From Streptomyces sp. NBC_01224 (GTDB lineage: Bacteria > Actinomycetota > Actinomycetes > Streptomycetales > Streptomycetaceae), in contig NZ_CP108529.1 of NCBI RefSeq assembly GCF_036002945.1, positions 6,691,001-6,755,000 on the forward strand: 64,000 nt of DNA, given 5' to 3'. The position numbers and the translations under genes were made by a program. Below are positions 43,948 to 52,339 of this stretch, one piece after another. The stretch's first letter is position 1. Every line of letters starts with the position of its first letter. The notes under the pieces are model-generated. The model worked only from the letters and a program-made list of their open reading frames with translations, had not been told where the DNA came from and ran no database searches.

Positions 43948-44691
43948 TCAGTTGGGGTGGGTCGGGGCACGCGTCAGGTCCACCGCGGGCAGGGACGGCA
44001 GATGTCGGATGACGGCGGTCTCGGAGCGCAGCAGTGTCAGTTCCTCGCGCAGTCGGGTCGCGGTGTCGGGTGCCTGGAGCAGCCGCTGCTTGCACGGGAT
44101 GTCGAATACGGCCGCCGCCGCGACCAGGTAGGAGACGACGGAGGGGTCGTCGGGCAGGTCCGCACCCGTCGTCAGGGAGCGTTCGCTCGCCCCGGCCAGT
44201 CGCTTCTGGTAGTTGCGGAAGGCCCGCAGGACGCCCTCGGCGAGTGCGCCGGCCTCCTCGCCGGGTTCCTCGTCCAGCTCTTCGAGTTCGGCCGTCAGAT
44301 AGGGGCCGCTCGCGTCGACGGAGAGCAGCTTGACCCGGGTGGTGCCGGTCGCGAGGACCTCGAAGCTGCCGTCCGGCCGTTCCCGGATCTTCGCCGCGTC
44401 GGCGATGCAGCCGACCCGGTGGAAAGTCTGGATCGGATCGGGGCCGAAGCCGTCCGCGGGACCGCGCTCGGCGGGGGTGCTCACCGCCTCCGGCATTCCG
44501 GCGGCCGTCGGGGCGACCTCGCGGCCGTCGCGGATCGCGACCACGGCGAAGCGGCGGGGTTCGTCGGCGTCGGTCTTCAGCAGCTCGCGCATCATGGCGC
44601 GATAACGCTCTTCGAAGACGTTCAGCGGCAGCACGAGGCCGGGAAACAGCACCGCGTTCAGCGGGAACAGAGGCAGGCGAGCGGTGGTCAC
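43948..44691 (-). CDS. LON substrate-binding-domain protein
   Basis: The 247-residue protein begins ARLPLFPLNAVLFPGLVLPLNVFEERYR, the classic N-terminal domain of Lon protease, but has no AAA+ or protease part. It therefore belongs to the stand-alone LON-domain family of unknown function. A helical C-terminal half ends near ETAVIRHLPSLPAVDL. The GTG used lies five bases after the stop of the upstream gene; a TTG that overlaps that stop (TTGA) is the alternative. Either way translation appears coupled to the upstream gene. Confidence 0.87.
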   Translation of the reverse strand: MTTARLPLFPLNAVLFPGLVLPLNVFEERYRAMMRELLKTDADEPRRFAVVAIRDGREVAPTAAGMPEAVSTPAERGPADGFGPDPIQTFHRVGCIADAAKIRERPDGSFEVLATGTTRVKLLSVDASGPYLTAELEELDEEPGEEAGALAEGVLRAFRNYQKRLAGASERSLTTGADLPDDPSVVSYLVAAAAVFDIPCKQRLLQAPDTATRLREELTLLRSETAVIRHLPSLPAVDLTRAPTHPN

Positions 44692-44696
44692 AACGG

Positions 44697-45734
44697 TCAA
44701 GCGTAATGGCCGCGGGGCCGACCACGATCGGCCCGGCCCGACAAGGGCATCGCACAGGCCACCCGGAGCCGCGCCTCGTCCCTCGCGTCGAGGAACCGGC
44801 CGAGCGGATCGTCGGAGACCGACGACCACGGGAACGACGCCGCATGGAGTCCGATCTGCCGGAACTGTTCCAGCGCCTCGCTCCAGCGGCCCCGCGCGAC
44901 CAGCACGTACGCCAGCAGGTTGCGGACCTCGGCGGGCCAGGGATCGCCGGGCGCGAACGAGGCGGACAGCGTGATCGCCAGATTGGCTGCCGCGTCGATC
45001 CGTTCCTCCTGTACCGAGGTGGTCCGTAGGTCCGGCCCCTCGATCAGCAGGGCGAAGGCGGCCCGCAGCGGCAGCGCCTGCACCAGCGAGCTGGGCAGTG
45101 AGTCCTCGGCGGCCCGCTCGGCGAAGTCGAAGCACTCGCGGTGCGAGCCGTACCACGCGGCGGAGAGGTACCGCAGCGCCGCGACATGGCAGCCGTAGTG
45201 GTGCGAGGAGCGCTGGATCGCCTGCTCCCACAGCGCTTCGAACGTGGTGTGTGTGGCATGGGTGCCGCGCGCATGGTCGAGCGCGAGCCGCCACGGCACC
45301 GGGTCGCGGGGGTCGCTCTCGGCCGCCGCGGTGATCAGCGGTCCCACCTCGCGCAGCTGCTCTGCCCGGACGGGCGACTCCCAGGCCCGGCGGACCGCCA
45401 GCTCCGCCTTGACGAGCAGCGCGTCCGGGTCGTGCGGTGCGGCGGCGAGCCAGTCGGTCAGCCATCCGTCGCGGTTGCGGGCGAACGTGGCGAGCCGGCT
45501 GAGGTAGCGGTCACGGTTCTCCCACTCGGCGCCGTCCCGGGTGGTGGCGAGGAGTTTCGCGGCCGGTTCGTACTCCCCGAGGGCGGCGGCGACAAGCGCC
45601 GGGGAGAGCCGTTCGTCGGGGGCGTCGAGCAGCACCACATCGTCCGCGGGCAGTCCGGCGGACCCCTGGGGGGAGCGCCGGATCGTGCGCGCGGTACGGA
45701 GCAGAGCGCGAAGGAATGGCATGGTGCGGACCAT
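44697..45734 (-). CDS. Hypothetical protein with TPR-like helical repeats
   Basis: I do not recognise the family. The 345-residue product is soluble, Ala/Arg/Leu-rich and mostly helical, with repeat-like pairs such as PALVAAALGEYEPAAKLLAT, AELAVRRAWESPVRAEQLREV and RNLLAYVLVARGRWSEALEQF that resemble tetratricopeptide units. No catalytic motif or membrane helix is seen. Two ATGs (45734 and 45722) are possible and neither has a good ribosome site. It overlaps closely with the LON-domain gene, suggesting a joint function. An A+T-rich patch just upstream (45815-45832, TCAATATAAGGTAAAGG on the plus strand) may mark its promoter. Confidence 0.72.
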   Translation of the reverse strand: MVRTMPFLRALLRTARTIRRSPQGSAGLPADDVVLLDAPDERLSPALVAAALGEYEPAAKLLATTRDGAEWENRDRYLSRLATFARNRDGWLTDWLAAAPHDPDALLVKAELAVRRAWESPVRAEQLREVGPLITAAAESDPRDPVPWRLALDHARGTHATHTTFEALWEQAIQRSSHHYGCHVAALRYLSAAWYGSHRECFDFAERAAEDSLPSSLVQALPLRAAFALLIEGPDLRTTSVQEERIDAAANLAITLSASFAPGDPWPAEVRNLLAYVLVARGRWSEALEQFRQIGLHAASFPWSSVSDDPLGRFLDARDEARLRVACAMPLSGRADRGRPRGHYA

Positions 45735-46002
45735 TGAAAAGCGCTGGTCGGGACGGCGCCAGGGGGGCGCTGTGAAGCTTTGGTGCCGAGTGGATGGGTT
45801 GTATCGAGCTGGGTCAATATAAGGTAAAGGAAAGCGGGGAATCTGGCTTGTTTCCACCGATCCGGCCATCGGTCTCCGACACTTCGGCCGTGGTTCGACG
45901 GATCGTTCGACCACGGCCTCCGGCCACCGCGACGGCCGCTGCGCAGAAGGGCTTCGGCCGGTCGGACGGTCGGTCGTCCGGCCGGCCGTGGCCGGATTCC
46001 GG

Positions 46003-47604
46003 TCAGCCCCGGCGCAGCAGCCGTGAGGCGCCCGCCGCGACCGTCGTGGCCAGTATCCAACCCAGCAGGACGAGCACGGCCGCCGCCCACTGCCAGCCGC
46101 CCTCCATCCGCCAGTAACCGTCCTGGCCGAGATTGATGACCGGTACCAGCAGATCCAGTGCGTACAGCGCCGGATTCCACTGCGGATGCTCATCCTGTTT
46201 GATCGCCGCCGGGACGTGCTGGGCGAAGGCCAGCGCACCCGCCGCCCACAGCACCGCCATCCACACCGCGGCCCGCCCCGGCCGGTAGCCGTACGCCACC
46301 GTCCAGTCCTGGAGGAAGCCCCAGAGCTTCGCGGCGGGCGGCAGCGTCTCGCGGCGCCGCCGCTGCTTGGCCAGCAGCACCTCGCGGGCGTCCGCGTCCT
46401 CCCCGCAGTTGCGCAGCACCGTGGCGAGGCGTTCGTACGGCTCCGGTACGTACTCCGGGGTTGCCGCCGCCACCCACTCCAGGCGCCGGGAGAGCGGGAA
46501 GTGCCCGTACGGGACGAGGTTCTCGTACACGAAACCGCCCATCGCCAGACCGCCGGGCCCCGGCCAACTGGTCGACACATCGATCAGCGTGACGACCTTC
46601 GCGCCGTTCAGAACGACCCGGCCCTCCTCCGGCCGTTCCGCGTTGAAACGCAGCTCCGGGGCGACGATCCGGCGCAGCGACAGCTCCTCGTGCCTGGCCA
46701 GAACGAACCGTGCCTTGTGCAGATCGACCGCGTCGCCGAACCGTCCGTCGTCCAGGCGCACCCCGCCGCGGCACTCGAAGATCTGCGAACGCGTACCGCG
46801 CGCCGGGGTCGGCGCCATGACGATGCCGTACGGGGGAGTGGTGCCCTGGTTCCCGGTGTCGATGCTCACCCACGCCTCGCTCATGTACAGCGTCCGCTCC
46901 ACGGTCAGCTGAGGGGCGTTCAGCGCGCGCCGCCCCTCCCTGCCCCGCAGCCGGCTGCCGCGCAGACTCAGCGAACCGCCGACCTTCGCCCCGCGCAGGC
47001 TCAGCTCGCCGCGCGCCTCGACCATTTCCGCCTGCAGGTCCTGGGCGACCGCCAGCCCGTCACCGGCCAGGGCCCGCCCGTTGCGGTCGGGGCCGATCTC
47101 GATCTGGTTGATCAGCAGATCGGTGCCGATCTGTGCGTCGGTGAGCCTGATCCCGCGCTTGATGCGGCAGCGCGGCAGATGCAGATCGCCCTCGGTGCGC
47201 AACCGGGCCGCCTCCAGCCGCGGCATCGCGCAGCCGACCATCCGCAACGTCGTGAAATGGCATTCGGGCAGCACCACCTCACTCTCGAAGCGGCAGCCGG
47301 TCAGCTCGACGTACGGCGCGACGCGCCCGCCCGCGAGATCCAGCGTCCCGGTGATCCGTACACCCCGGAGCTTCAGCGCGGCGACCCGGCCGGGCCGCGG
47401 TGGTGGCCCGGACAGCAGCAGCCGGGCGACGACGCGCCCGTTCACACTGCGCTCCGGCCCCCAGGCGCGCGGCGCGAACGGATCGTCCCGCGCGGGGTCG
47501 CGGGCGCGCAGATCGTAGGTGCTGCCGTTCCGGAAGGCCTGCCACATGCCCAGCTCGGCCGCGCTGAGACCGTCCGGAAAATCGCCGTCGTGCGGTTCGG
47601 TCAC
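46003..47604 (-). CDS. Predicted beta-helical repeat protein with C-terminal membrane anchor
   Basis: The first ~380 of 533 residues contain many short repeats of the form LxLxGxxIxGxLDL (KLRGVRITGTLDLAGG, RIKRGIRLTDAQIGTDLLIN, RGELSLRGAKVGGSLSLRGS, ERTLYMSEAWV), which suggests a right-handed beta helix akin to pentapeptide or polymer-forming domains. The C terminus carries two hydrophobic helices (AAVWMAVLWAAGALAFAQ, AAAVLVLLGWILATTVAAG). A loosely similar S. coelicolor gene is labelled membrane-associated oxidoreductase in my memory, but no cofactor site is visible. The GTG start follows GGAAGGGG. It is divergent from hisD. Confidence 0.75.
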   Translation of the reverse strand: MTEPHDGDFPDGLSAAELGMWQAFRNGSTYDLRARDPARDDPFAPRAWGPERSVNGRVVARLLLSGPPPRPGRVAALKLRGVRITGTLDLAGGRVAPYVELTGCRFESEVVLPECHFTTLRMVGCAMPRLEAARLRTEGDLHLPRCRIKRGIRLTDAQIGTDLLINQIEIGPDRNGRALAGDGLAVAQDLQAEMVEARGELSLRGAKVGGSLSLRGSRLRGREGRRALNAPQLTVERTLYMSEAWVSIDTGNQGTTPPYGIVMAPTPARGTRSQIFECRGGVRLDDGRFGDAVDLHKARFVLARHEELSLRRIVAPELRFNAERPEEGRVVLNGAKVVTLIDVSTSWPGPGGLAMGGFVYENLVPYGHFPLSRRLEWVAAATPEYVPEPYERLATVLRNCGEDADAREVLLAKQRRRRETLPPAAKLWGFLQDWTVAYGYRPGRAAVWMAVLWAAGALAFAQHVPAAIKQDEHPQWNPALYALDLLVPVINLGQDGYWRMEGGWQWAAAVLVLLGWILATTVAAGASRLLRRG

Positions 47605-47660
47605 GGGGTGCCCCTTCCGCTCGGAGCTGTTCTTCCCTCTGGGTGACGACGTGAACGCTA

Positions 47661-47703
47661 TTGGTCAGCAGTGACACCCGGGAGATGTATCAGCCAGTGA
47701 TAC
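47661..47703 (+). promoter_or_regulatory. hisD promoter candidate with overlapping operator-like palindrome
   Basis: TTGGTC (47661-47666) and GATGTA (47684-47689) are spaced 17 bases and could be -35 and -10 elements for the his operon. The inverted repeat GTATCA-GCCAG-TGATAC (47687-47703) overlaps the -10 and the predicted start point, as a repressor site would. Both the divergent upstream gene and hisD could be affected. Assignment is inference. Confidence 0.45.
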
Positions 47704-47743
47704 GGGCGACCGGACGCCGGAGGCGGTCTGCGAGAATTGCGGT

Positions 47744-49066
47744 GTGATCTCTCGAATCGATCTGCGCGGCGATGTCCTCCCCGAGGGTGGAGCCCTGCGC
47801 GACCTGCTGCCCCGTGCCGAGTTCGACGTGGAAGCCGCCCTGGAGACGGTGCGGCCCATCTGCGAGGACGTACGTCATCGTGGCTCGGCGGCAGTGATCG
47901 AGTGGGGGGAGAAGTTCGACGGCGTACGGATCGACTCGATCCGCGTTCCGGCCGAGGCGATCGCCGAGGCGCTGGAGCGGCTCGACCCCGCCGTACGGGC
48001 CGCCCTCGAGGAATCGATCCGCCGTGCCCGCCTCGTCCACCGTGAGCAGCGCCGCACCACGCACACCACCCAGGTCGTCCCCGGCGGCACCGTCACCGAG
48101 AAGTGGGTGCCGGTCGAGCGCGTCGGGCTGTACGTACCGGGCGGGCGCTCCGTCTACCCGTCCTCCGTCGTCATGAACGTCGTACCGGCCCAGGAGGCGG
48201 GTGTCGAGGGCATCGCCGTGGCATCCCCGCCGCAGAAGGACTTCGACGGTCTGCCGCACCCGACGATCCTCGCCGCCTGCGCCCTGCTCGGCGTCGACGA
48301 GGTGTACGCGGCCGGCGGCGCCCAGGCCGTCGCGATGTTCGCGTACGGAACGGCCGAATGTCTTCCGGTGAACCTCGTCACCGGCCCCGGCAACATCTAT
48401 GTCGCCGCCGCCAAGCGCCTCCTCAAGGGCCGGATCGGCATCGACGCCGAGGCGGGCCCCACCGAGATCGCGATCCTCGCCGACTCCACCGCCGACCCGG
48501 TGCACGTCGCCGCCGACCTGATCAGCCAGGCCGAACACGACCCGATGGCCGCCGCCGTCCTCGTCACCGACTCCGAGGAACTGGCCGCAGCCACCGAGGC
48601 CGAGCTGAAGCCGCAGGTCGCCGCGACGAAGCACATCACCGACCGGATCGAGCCCGCACTGGCCGGCCGCCAGTCCGCGATCGTCCTGGTCAACGACCTG
48701 GAGGACGGCCTCAAGGTCGTCGACGCGTACGCCGCCGAGCACCTGGAGATCCAGACCGCCGACGCCGCCGCGCTCGCCGACCGGGTCCGCAACGCCGGGG
48801 CGATCTTCGTCGGCCCATGGGCCCCGGTCTCGCTCGGCGACTACTGCGCGGGCTCCAACCACGTCCTGCCGACCGGTGGCTGCGCCTGTCACTCCTCGGG
48901 CCTGTCCGTGCAGTCCTTCCTGCGCGGCATCCACATCGTCGACTACACGCGCGATGCGCTCGCCGAGGTCACCCACCATGTCGTGACCCTCGCCGAGGCG
49001 GAGGACCTCCCCGCCCACGGCGCCGCGCTCAAGGCCAGGTTCGGCGGAGAGGTTCCACAGCAGTGA
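47744..49066 (+). CDS. hisD: Histidinol dehydrogenase
   Basis: HisD carries out the last two steps of histidine synthesis, oxidising L-histidinol to histidine with NAD+. The 440-residue protein shows YVPGGRSVYPSSVVMN, AAGGAQAVAMFAYGT, VTGPGNIYVAAAKR, GPTEIAILAD and the zinc-site segment QAEHDPMA with the later LPTGGCACHSSGLS. It is the first gene of the his operon, and its stop overlaps hisC by four bases (GTGA). Confidence 0.97.
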   Translation: MISRIDLRGDVLPEGGALRDLLPRAEFDVEAALETVRPICEDVRHRGSAAVIEWGEKFDGVRIDSIRVPAEAIAEALERLDPAVRAALEESIRRARLVHREQRRTTHTTQVVPGGTVTEKWVPVERVGLYVPGGRSVYPSSVVMNVVPAQEAGVEGIAVASPPQKDFDGLPHPTILAACALLGVDEVYAAGGAQAVAMFAYGTAECLPVNLVTGPGNIYVAAAKRLLKGRIGIDAEAGPTEIAILADSTADPVHVAADLISQAEHDPMAAAVLVTDSEELAAATEAELKPQVAATKHITDRIEPALAGRQSAIVLVNDLEDGLKVVDAYAAEHLEIQTADAAALADRVRNAGAIFVGPWAPVSLGDYCAGSNHVLPTGGCACHSSGLSVQSFLRGIHIVDYTRDALAEVTHHVVTLAEAEDLPAHGAALKARFGGEVPQQ

Positions 49067-50184
49067 CGCACAGCAACACCACCCGCATCGACGATCTCCC
49101 GATCCGCGACGAACTGCGCGGCAAGTCCCCGTACGGGGCGCCGCAGCTCGACGTACCCGTGCGGCTGAACACCAACGAGAACCCGTACCCGCTGCCCGAG
49201 GCGCTTGTCGACCGGATCGCCGAGCGCGTCCGCGAGGCCGCCCGCGACCTCAACCGCTACCCCGACCGGGACGCCGTGGAGCTCCGTACGGAGCTGGCCC
49301 GCTACCTCAGCCGCACCGCCGGGCACGAGGTCGCCCTCGCCAACGTCTGGGCGGCCAACGGCTCCAACGAAGTGCTCCAGCAATTGCTGCAGACCTTCGG
49401 CGGCCCGGGGCGCACCGCGATCGGCTTCGAGCCCTCGTACTCCATGCACGCCCTCATCGCCCGCTCCACCGGCACCGGCTGGATCTCCGGACCGCGCAAC
49501 GAGGACTTCACCATCGACGTCGAGGCCGCCCGGAAGACCATCGCCGAGCACCGGCCCGACGTCGTCTTCATCACCTCGCCCAACAACCCCACCGGCACCG
49601 CCGTCGACGCCGAGACCGTACTCGCGCTGTACGAGGCCGCCCAGGCGGCCAAGCCGTCGATGGTCGTCGTCGACGAGGCGTACGGCGAGTTCAGCCACCA
49701 CGCCTCGCTGCTCCCGCTGATCGAGGGCCGGCCGAACATGGTGCTCTCGCGCACCATGTCGAAGGCGTTCGGCGCCGCCGGTCTGCGCCTCGGCTACCTC
49801 GCCGCCGACCCGGCCGTCGTCGACGCGGTCCAGCTGGTGCGCCTGCCATACCACCTGTCCTCCGTCACCCAGGCCACCGCGCTCGCCGCCCTGGAGCACA
49901 CGGATACGCTGCTGGGATACGTCGCGCAGCTCAAGAGCGAGCGCGACCGGATCGTCACCCGGCTGCGCGCTCTCGGCTACGACGTCACCGACTCGGACGC
50001 CAACTTCGTCCAGTTCGGCCGCTTCGCCGACAGCCACACCGCCTGGCAGCAGATCCTCGACCGGGGCGTCCTGGTCCGGGACAACGGCGTACCGGGATGG
50101 CTGCGGGTCTCCGCGGGCACCCCGGCAGAGAACGACGCGTTCCTCGATGCGGTACGCGAACTGAAGAAGGAGCACGACGCATGA
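49063..50184 (+). CDS. hisC: Histidinol-phosphate aminotransferase
   Basis: This class I/II PLP-dependent aminotransferase transfers the amino group of glutamate to imidazole acetol phosphate. The 373 residues include LNTNENPYPLPEAL, the SPNNPTGT loop, VVDEAYGEF and the PLP lysine in SRTMSKAFGAAGLRLGY. The GTG overlaps the hisD stop, and the stop overlaps hisB (ATGA). The long open frame running upstream inside hisD is a shadow. Confidence 0.96.
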   Translation: MTHSNTTRIDDLPIRDELRGKSPYGAPQLDVPVRLNTNENPYPLPEALVDRIAERVREAARDLNRYPDRDAVELRTELARYLSRTAGHEVALANVWAANGSNEVLQQLLQTFGGPGRTAIGFEPSYSMHALIARSTGTGWISGPRNEDFTIDVEAARKTIAEHRPDVVFITSPNNPTGTAVDAETVLALYEAAQAAKPSMVVVDEAYGEFSHHASLLPLIEGRPNMVLSRTMSKAFGAAGLRLGYLAADPAVVDAVQLVRLPYHLSSVTQATALAALEHTDTLLGYVAQLKSERDRIVTRLRALGYDVTDSDANFVQFGRFADSHTAWQQILDRGVLVRDNGVPGWLRVSAGTPAENDAFLDAVRELKKEHDA

Positions 50185-50783
50185 CTCGCGCGGCCCGCGT
50201 AGGAAGAGTCGAACGCACCACCAAGGAAACCTCGGTACTCGTCGAGATCAACCTCGACGGCACCGGCAAGGTAGAGGTGTCGACCGGGGTCGGCTTCTAC
50301 GACCACATGCTCGACCAGCTCGGCCGGCACGGACTCTTCGACCTCACGGTCAAGACCGACGGTGACCTGCACATCGACTCGCACCACACCATCGAGGACA
50401 CCGCCCTCGCCCTGGGCGCCGCGTTCAAGCAGGCCCTCGGCGACAAGGTCGGCATCTACCGTTTCGGAAACTGCACCGTCCCGCTGGACGAGTCGCTGGC
50501 CCAGGTCACCGTCGACCTGTCCGGACGCCCGTACCTCGTGCACACCGAGCCCGAGAACATGGCGCCCATGATCGGCGAGTACGACACGACGATGACCCGG
50601 CACATACTGGAGTCCTTCGTCGCCCAGGCGCAGATCGCCCTGCACGTCCACGTGCCGTACGGGCGCAATGCCCACCACATCGTGGAGTGCCAGTTCAAGG
50701 CGCTCGCCCGCGCCCTGCGCTACGCCAGTGAGCACGACCCGCGCGCTGCCGGAATTCTTCCTTCCACGAAGGGCGCGCTGTGA
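50181..50783 (+). CDS. hisB: Imidazoleglycerol-phosphate dehydratase
   Basis: This monofunctional IGP dehydratase of 200 residues binds manganese through the repeated histidine motifs DHMLDQLGRHG and DSHHTIEDTALALG, and later HHIVECQFKALARALR. It lacks the histidinol-phosphatase domain fused in enterobacteria; no separate phosphatase gene lies in this operon. Its start overlaps hisC and its stop overlaps the following small gene (GTGA). Confidence 0.96.
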   Translation: MTRAARVGRVERTTKETSVLVEINLDGTGKVEVSTGVGFYDHMLDQLGRHGLFDLTVKTDGDLHIDSHHTIEDTALALGAAFKQALGDKVGIYRFGNCTVPLDESLAQVTVDLSGRPYLVHTEPENMAPMIGEYDTTMTRHILESFVAQAQIALHVHVPYGRNAHHIVECQFKALARALRYASEHDPRAAGILPSTKGAL

Positions 50784-50947
50784 CCGGCCTCAACACCATC
50801 CTGATCCTGGTAGGCCTGTTCCTGGCCGGCGGGGTCTACTCCTTCTCGAAGCAGAAGATGCCCAAGGGCGTCATCGTCCTGCTCGGGCTCGCGTCCGTGA
50901 TGTGCCTGGTAGCAGGCGTCATGCGGATCCAGGGACTCTGGGACTGA
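50780..50947 (+). CDS. Small two-helix membrane protein in the his operon (55 aa)
   Basis: A 56-codon open frame starts at a GTG overlapping the hisB stop by four bases and ends ten bases before hisH. The product has two hydrophobic helices, TILILVGLFLAGGVYSFS and GVIVLLGLASVMCLVAGVM, joined by KQKMPK, and ends MRIQGLWD. Start/stop overlap, operon position and sensible amino acid composition support it as real. The function is unknown; I recall similar short proteins at this place in other streptomycetes. Confidence 0.8.
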   Translation: MTGLNTILILVGLFLAGGVYSFSKQKMPKGVIVLLGLASVMCLVAGVMRIQGLWD

Positions 50948-50957
50948 GGTACGACTT

Positions 50958-51614
50958 GTGAGCGACAAGAAGAAGAGCGACAAGAAGAAGGTCGTCGTCT
51001 TCGACTACGGCTTCGGCAATGTCCGGTCCGCCGAGCGGGCCCTCGCCCATGTCGGCGCGGATGTCGAGATCACCCGCGACTACGAGAAGGCGATGAACGC
51101 CGACGGGCTGCTGGTGCCCGGCGTCGGTGCGTTCTCCGCCTGCATGGATGGGCTGAAGAAGGCCCGCGGTGAATGGATCATCGACCGCAGGCTCTCCGGC
51201 GGCCGCCCCGTCATGGGCATCTGCGTCGGTATGCAGATCCTCTTCGAGCGCGGCATCGAGCACGGTGTGGAGACGGAGGGGCTGGACGAATGGCCCGGCA
51301 CCGTCGCCCCGCTGAAGGCCCCGATCGTCCCGCACATGGGCTGGAACACCGTGCGGTCCCCCGAGGACTCCCAGCTCTTCGCAGGTCTCGACCCCGAGGC
51401 CCGGTTCTACTTCGTGCATTCCTACGCCGTGCACGACTGGAGCCTGGAGGTCACCAACGCCAAGATCCGCGCACCCCGGGTCACCTGGGCCACCCACGGC
51501 GAGCCGTTCGTCGCGGCCGTGGAGAACGGCGCCCTGTGGGCCACCCAGTTCCACCCCGAGAAGTCCGGCGATGCCGGCGCCCAGCTGCTGACCAACTGGA
51601 TTGAGACGCTGTAA
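50958..51614 (+). CDS. hisH: Imidazole glycerol phosphate synthase, glutaminase subunit
   Basis: HisH is the class I glutamine amidotransferase subunit that supplies ammonia to HisF. The catalytic triad appears as the cysteine in GICVGMQ and the histidine and glutamate in QFHPEKSG, and the oxyanion-strand region PGVGAF is present. A lysine-rich start (SDKKKSDKKK) precedes the fold. The start has GAGG about nine bases upstream. The stop overlaps priA by one base (TAATG). The partner hisF lies two genes downstream. Confidence 0.96.
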   Translation: MSDKKKSDKKKVVVFDYGFGNVRSAERALAHVGADVEITRDYEKAMNADGLLVPGVGAFSACMDGLKKARGEWIIDRRLSGGRPVMGICVGMQILFERGIEHGVETEGLDEWPGTVAPLKAPIVPHMGWNTVRSPEDSQLFAGLDPEARFYFVHSYAVHDWSLEVTNAKIRAPRVTWATHGEPFVAAVENGALWATQFHPEKSGDAGAQLLTNWIETL

Positions 51615-52339
51615 TGCCGAAGCTTGAACTCCTCCCCGCCGTCGATGTCCGCGACGGCCAGGCCGTCCGCCTGGTCCACGGCGAGTCCGGCTCCGAGACC
51701 TCCTACGGTGACCCCCTGCAGGCCGCCCTCGCCTGGCAGCAGGCGGGCGCCGAATGGCTGCATCTGGTCGACCTGGACGCCGCGTTCGGCACCGGTGACA
51801 ACCGGGCGCAGATCGCCGAGGTCGCCCGCTCCATGGACATCAAGGTCGAGCTCTCCGGCGGCATCCGCGACGACGCCTCGCTCGCCGCGGCCCTCGCCAC
51901 CGGCTGCACCCGGGTCAACCTCGGCACCGCCGCCCTGGAGACCCCTCAGTGGGTCGCCAAGGTCATCGCCGAACACGGTGACAAGATCGCCGTCGGCCTC
52001 GACGTCCGCGGCACGACACTGCGCGGCCGCGGCTGGACCCGCGACGGCGGCGACCTCTACGAGACGCTCGCCCGCCTCGACTCCGAGGGCTGCGCCCGCT
52101 ACGTCGTCACCGACATCGCCAAGGACGGCACGCTCCAGGGCCCCAACCTGGAACTCCTGAAGAACGTCTGCGCCGCCACGGACAAGCCCGTCGTCGCCTC
52201 GGGCGGCGTCTCCTCGCTCGACGACCTGCGGGCCATCTCCTCGCTCGTCCCGGACGGCGTCGAGGGCGCGATCGTCGGCAAGGCGCTGTACGCGAAGGCG
52301 TTCACCCTCGAAGAAGCGCTGCAGGTGGTCTCCGGATGA
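51614..52339 (+). CDS. priA: PriA, bifunctional HisA/TrpF phosphoribosyl isomerase
   Basis: This (beta/alpha)8 isomerase acts in both histidine (ProFAR isomerase) and tryptophan (PRA isomerase) synthesis in actinobacteria. The 241 residues carry LLPAVDVRDGQAVRLVHGE with the catalytic aspartate near residue 11, DLDAAFGTGDNR, VELSGGIRDD, GLDVRGTTLRGRGWTRDGGDLY and the second aspartate in VVTDIAKDGTLQGPN. These match PriA rather than plain HisA. The trp genes in this window include no trpF, which fits the dual role. It overlaps hisH by one base and ridA by ATGA. Confidence 0.94.
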   Translation: MPKLELLPAVDVRDGQAVRLVHGESGSETSYGDPLQAALAWQQAGAEWLHLVDLDAAFGTGDNRAQIAEVARSMDIKVELSGGIRDDASLAAALATGCTRVNLGTAALETPQWVAKVIAEHGDKIAVGLDVRGTTLRGRGWTRDGGDLYETLARLDSEGCARYVVTDIAKDGTLQGPNLELLKNVCAATDKPVVASGGVSSLDDLRAISSLVPDGVEGAIVGKALYAKAFTLEEALQVVSG

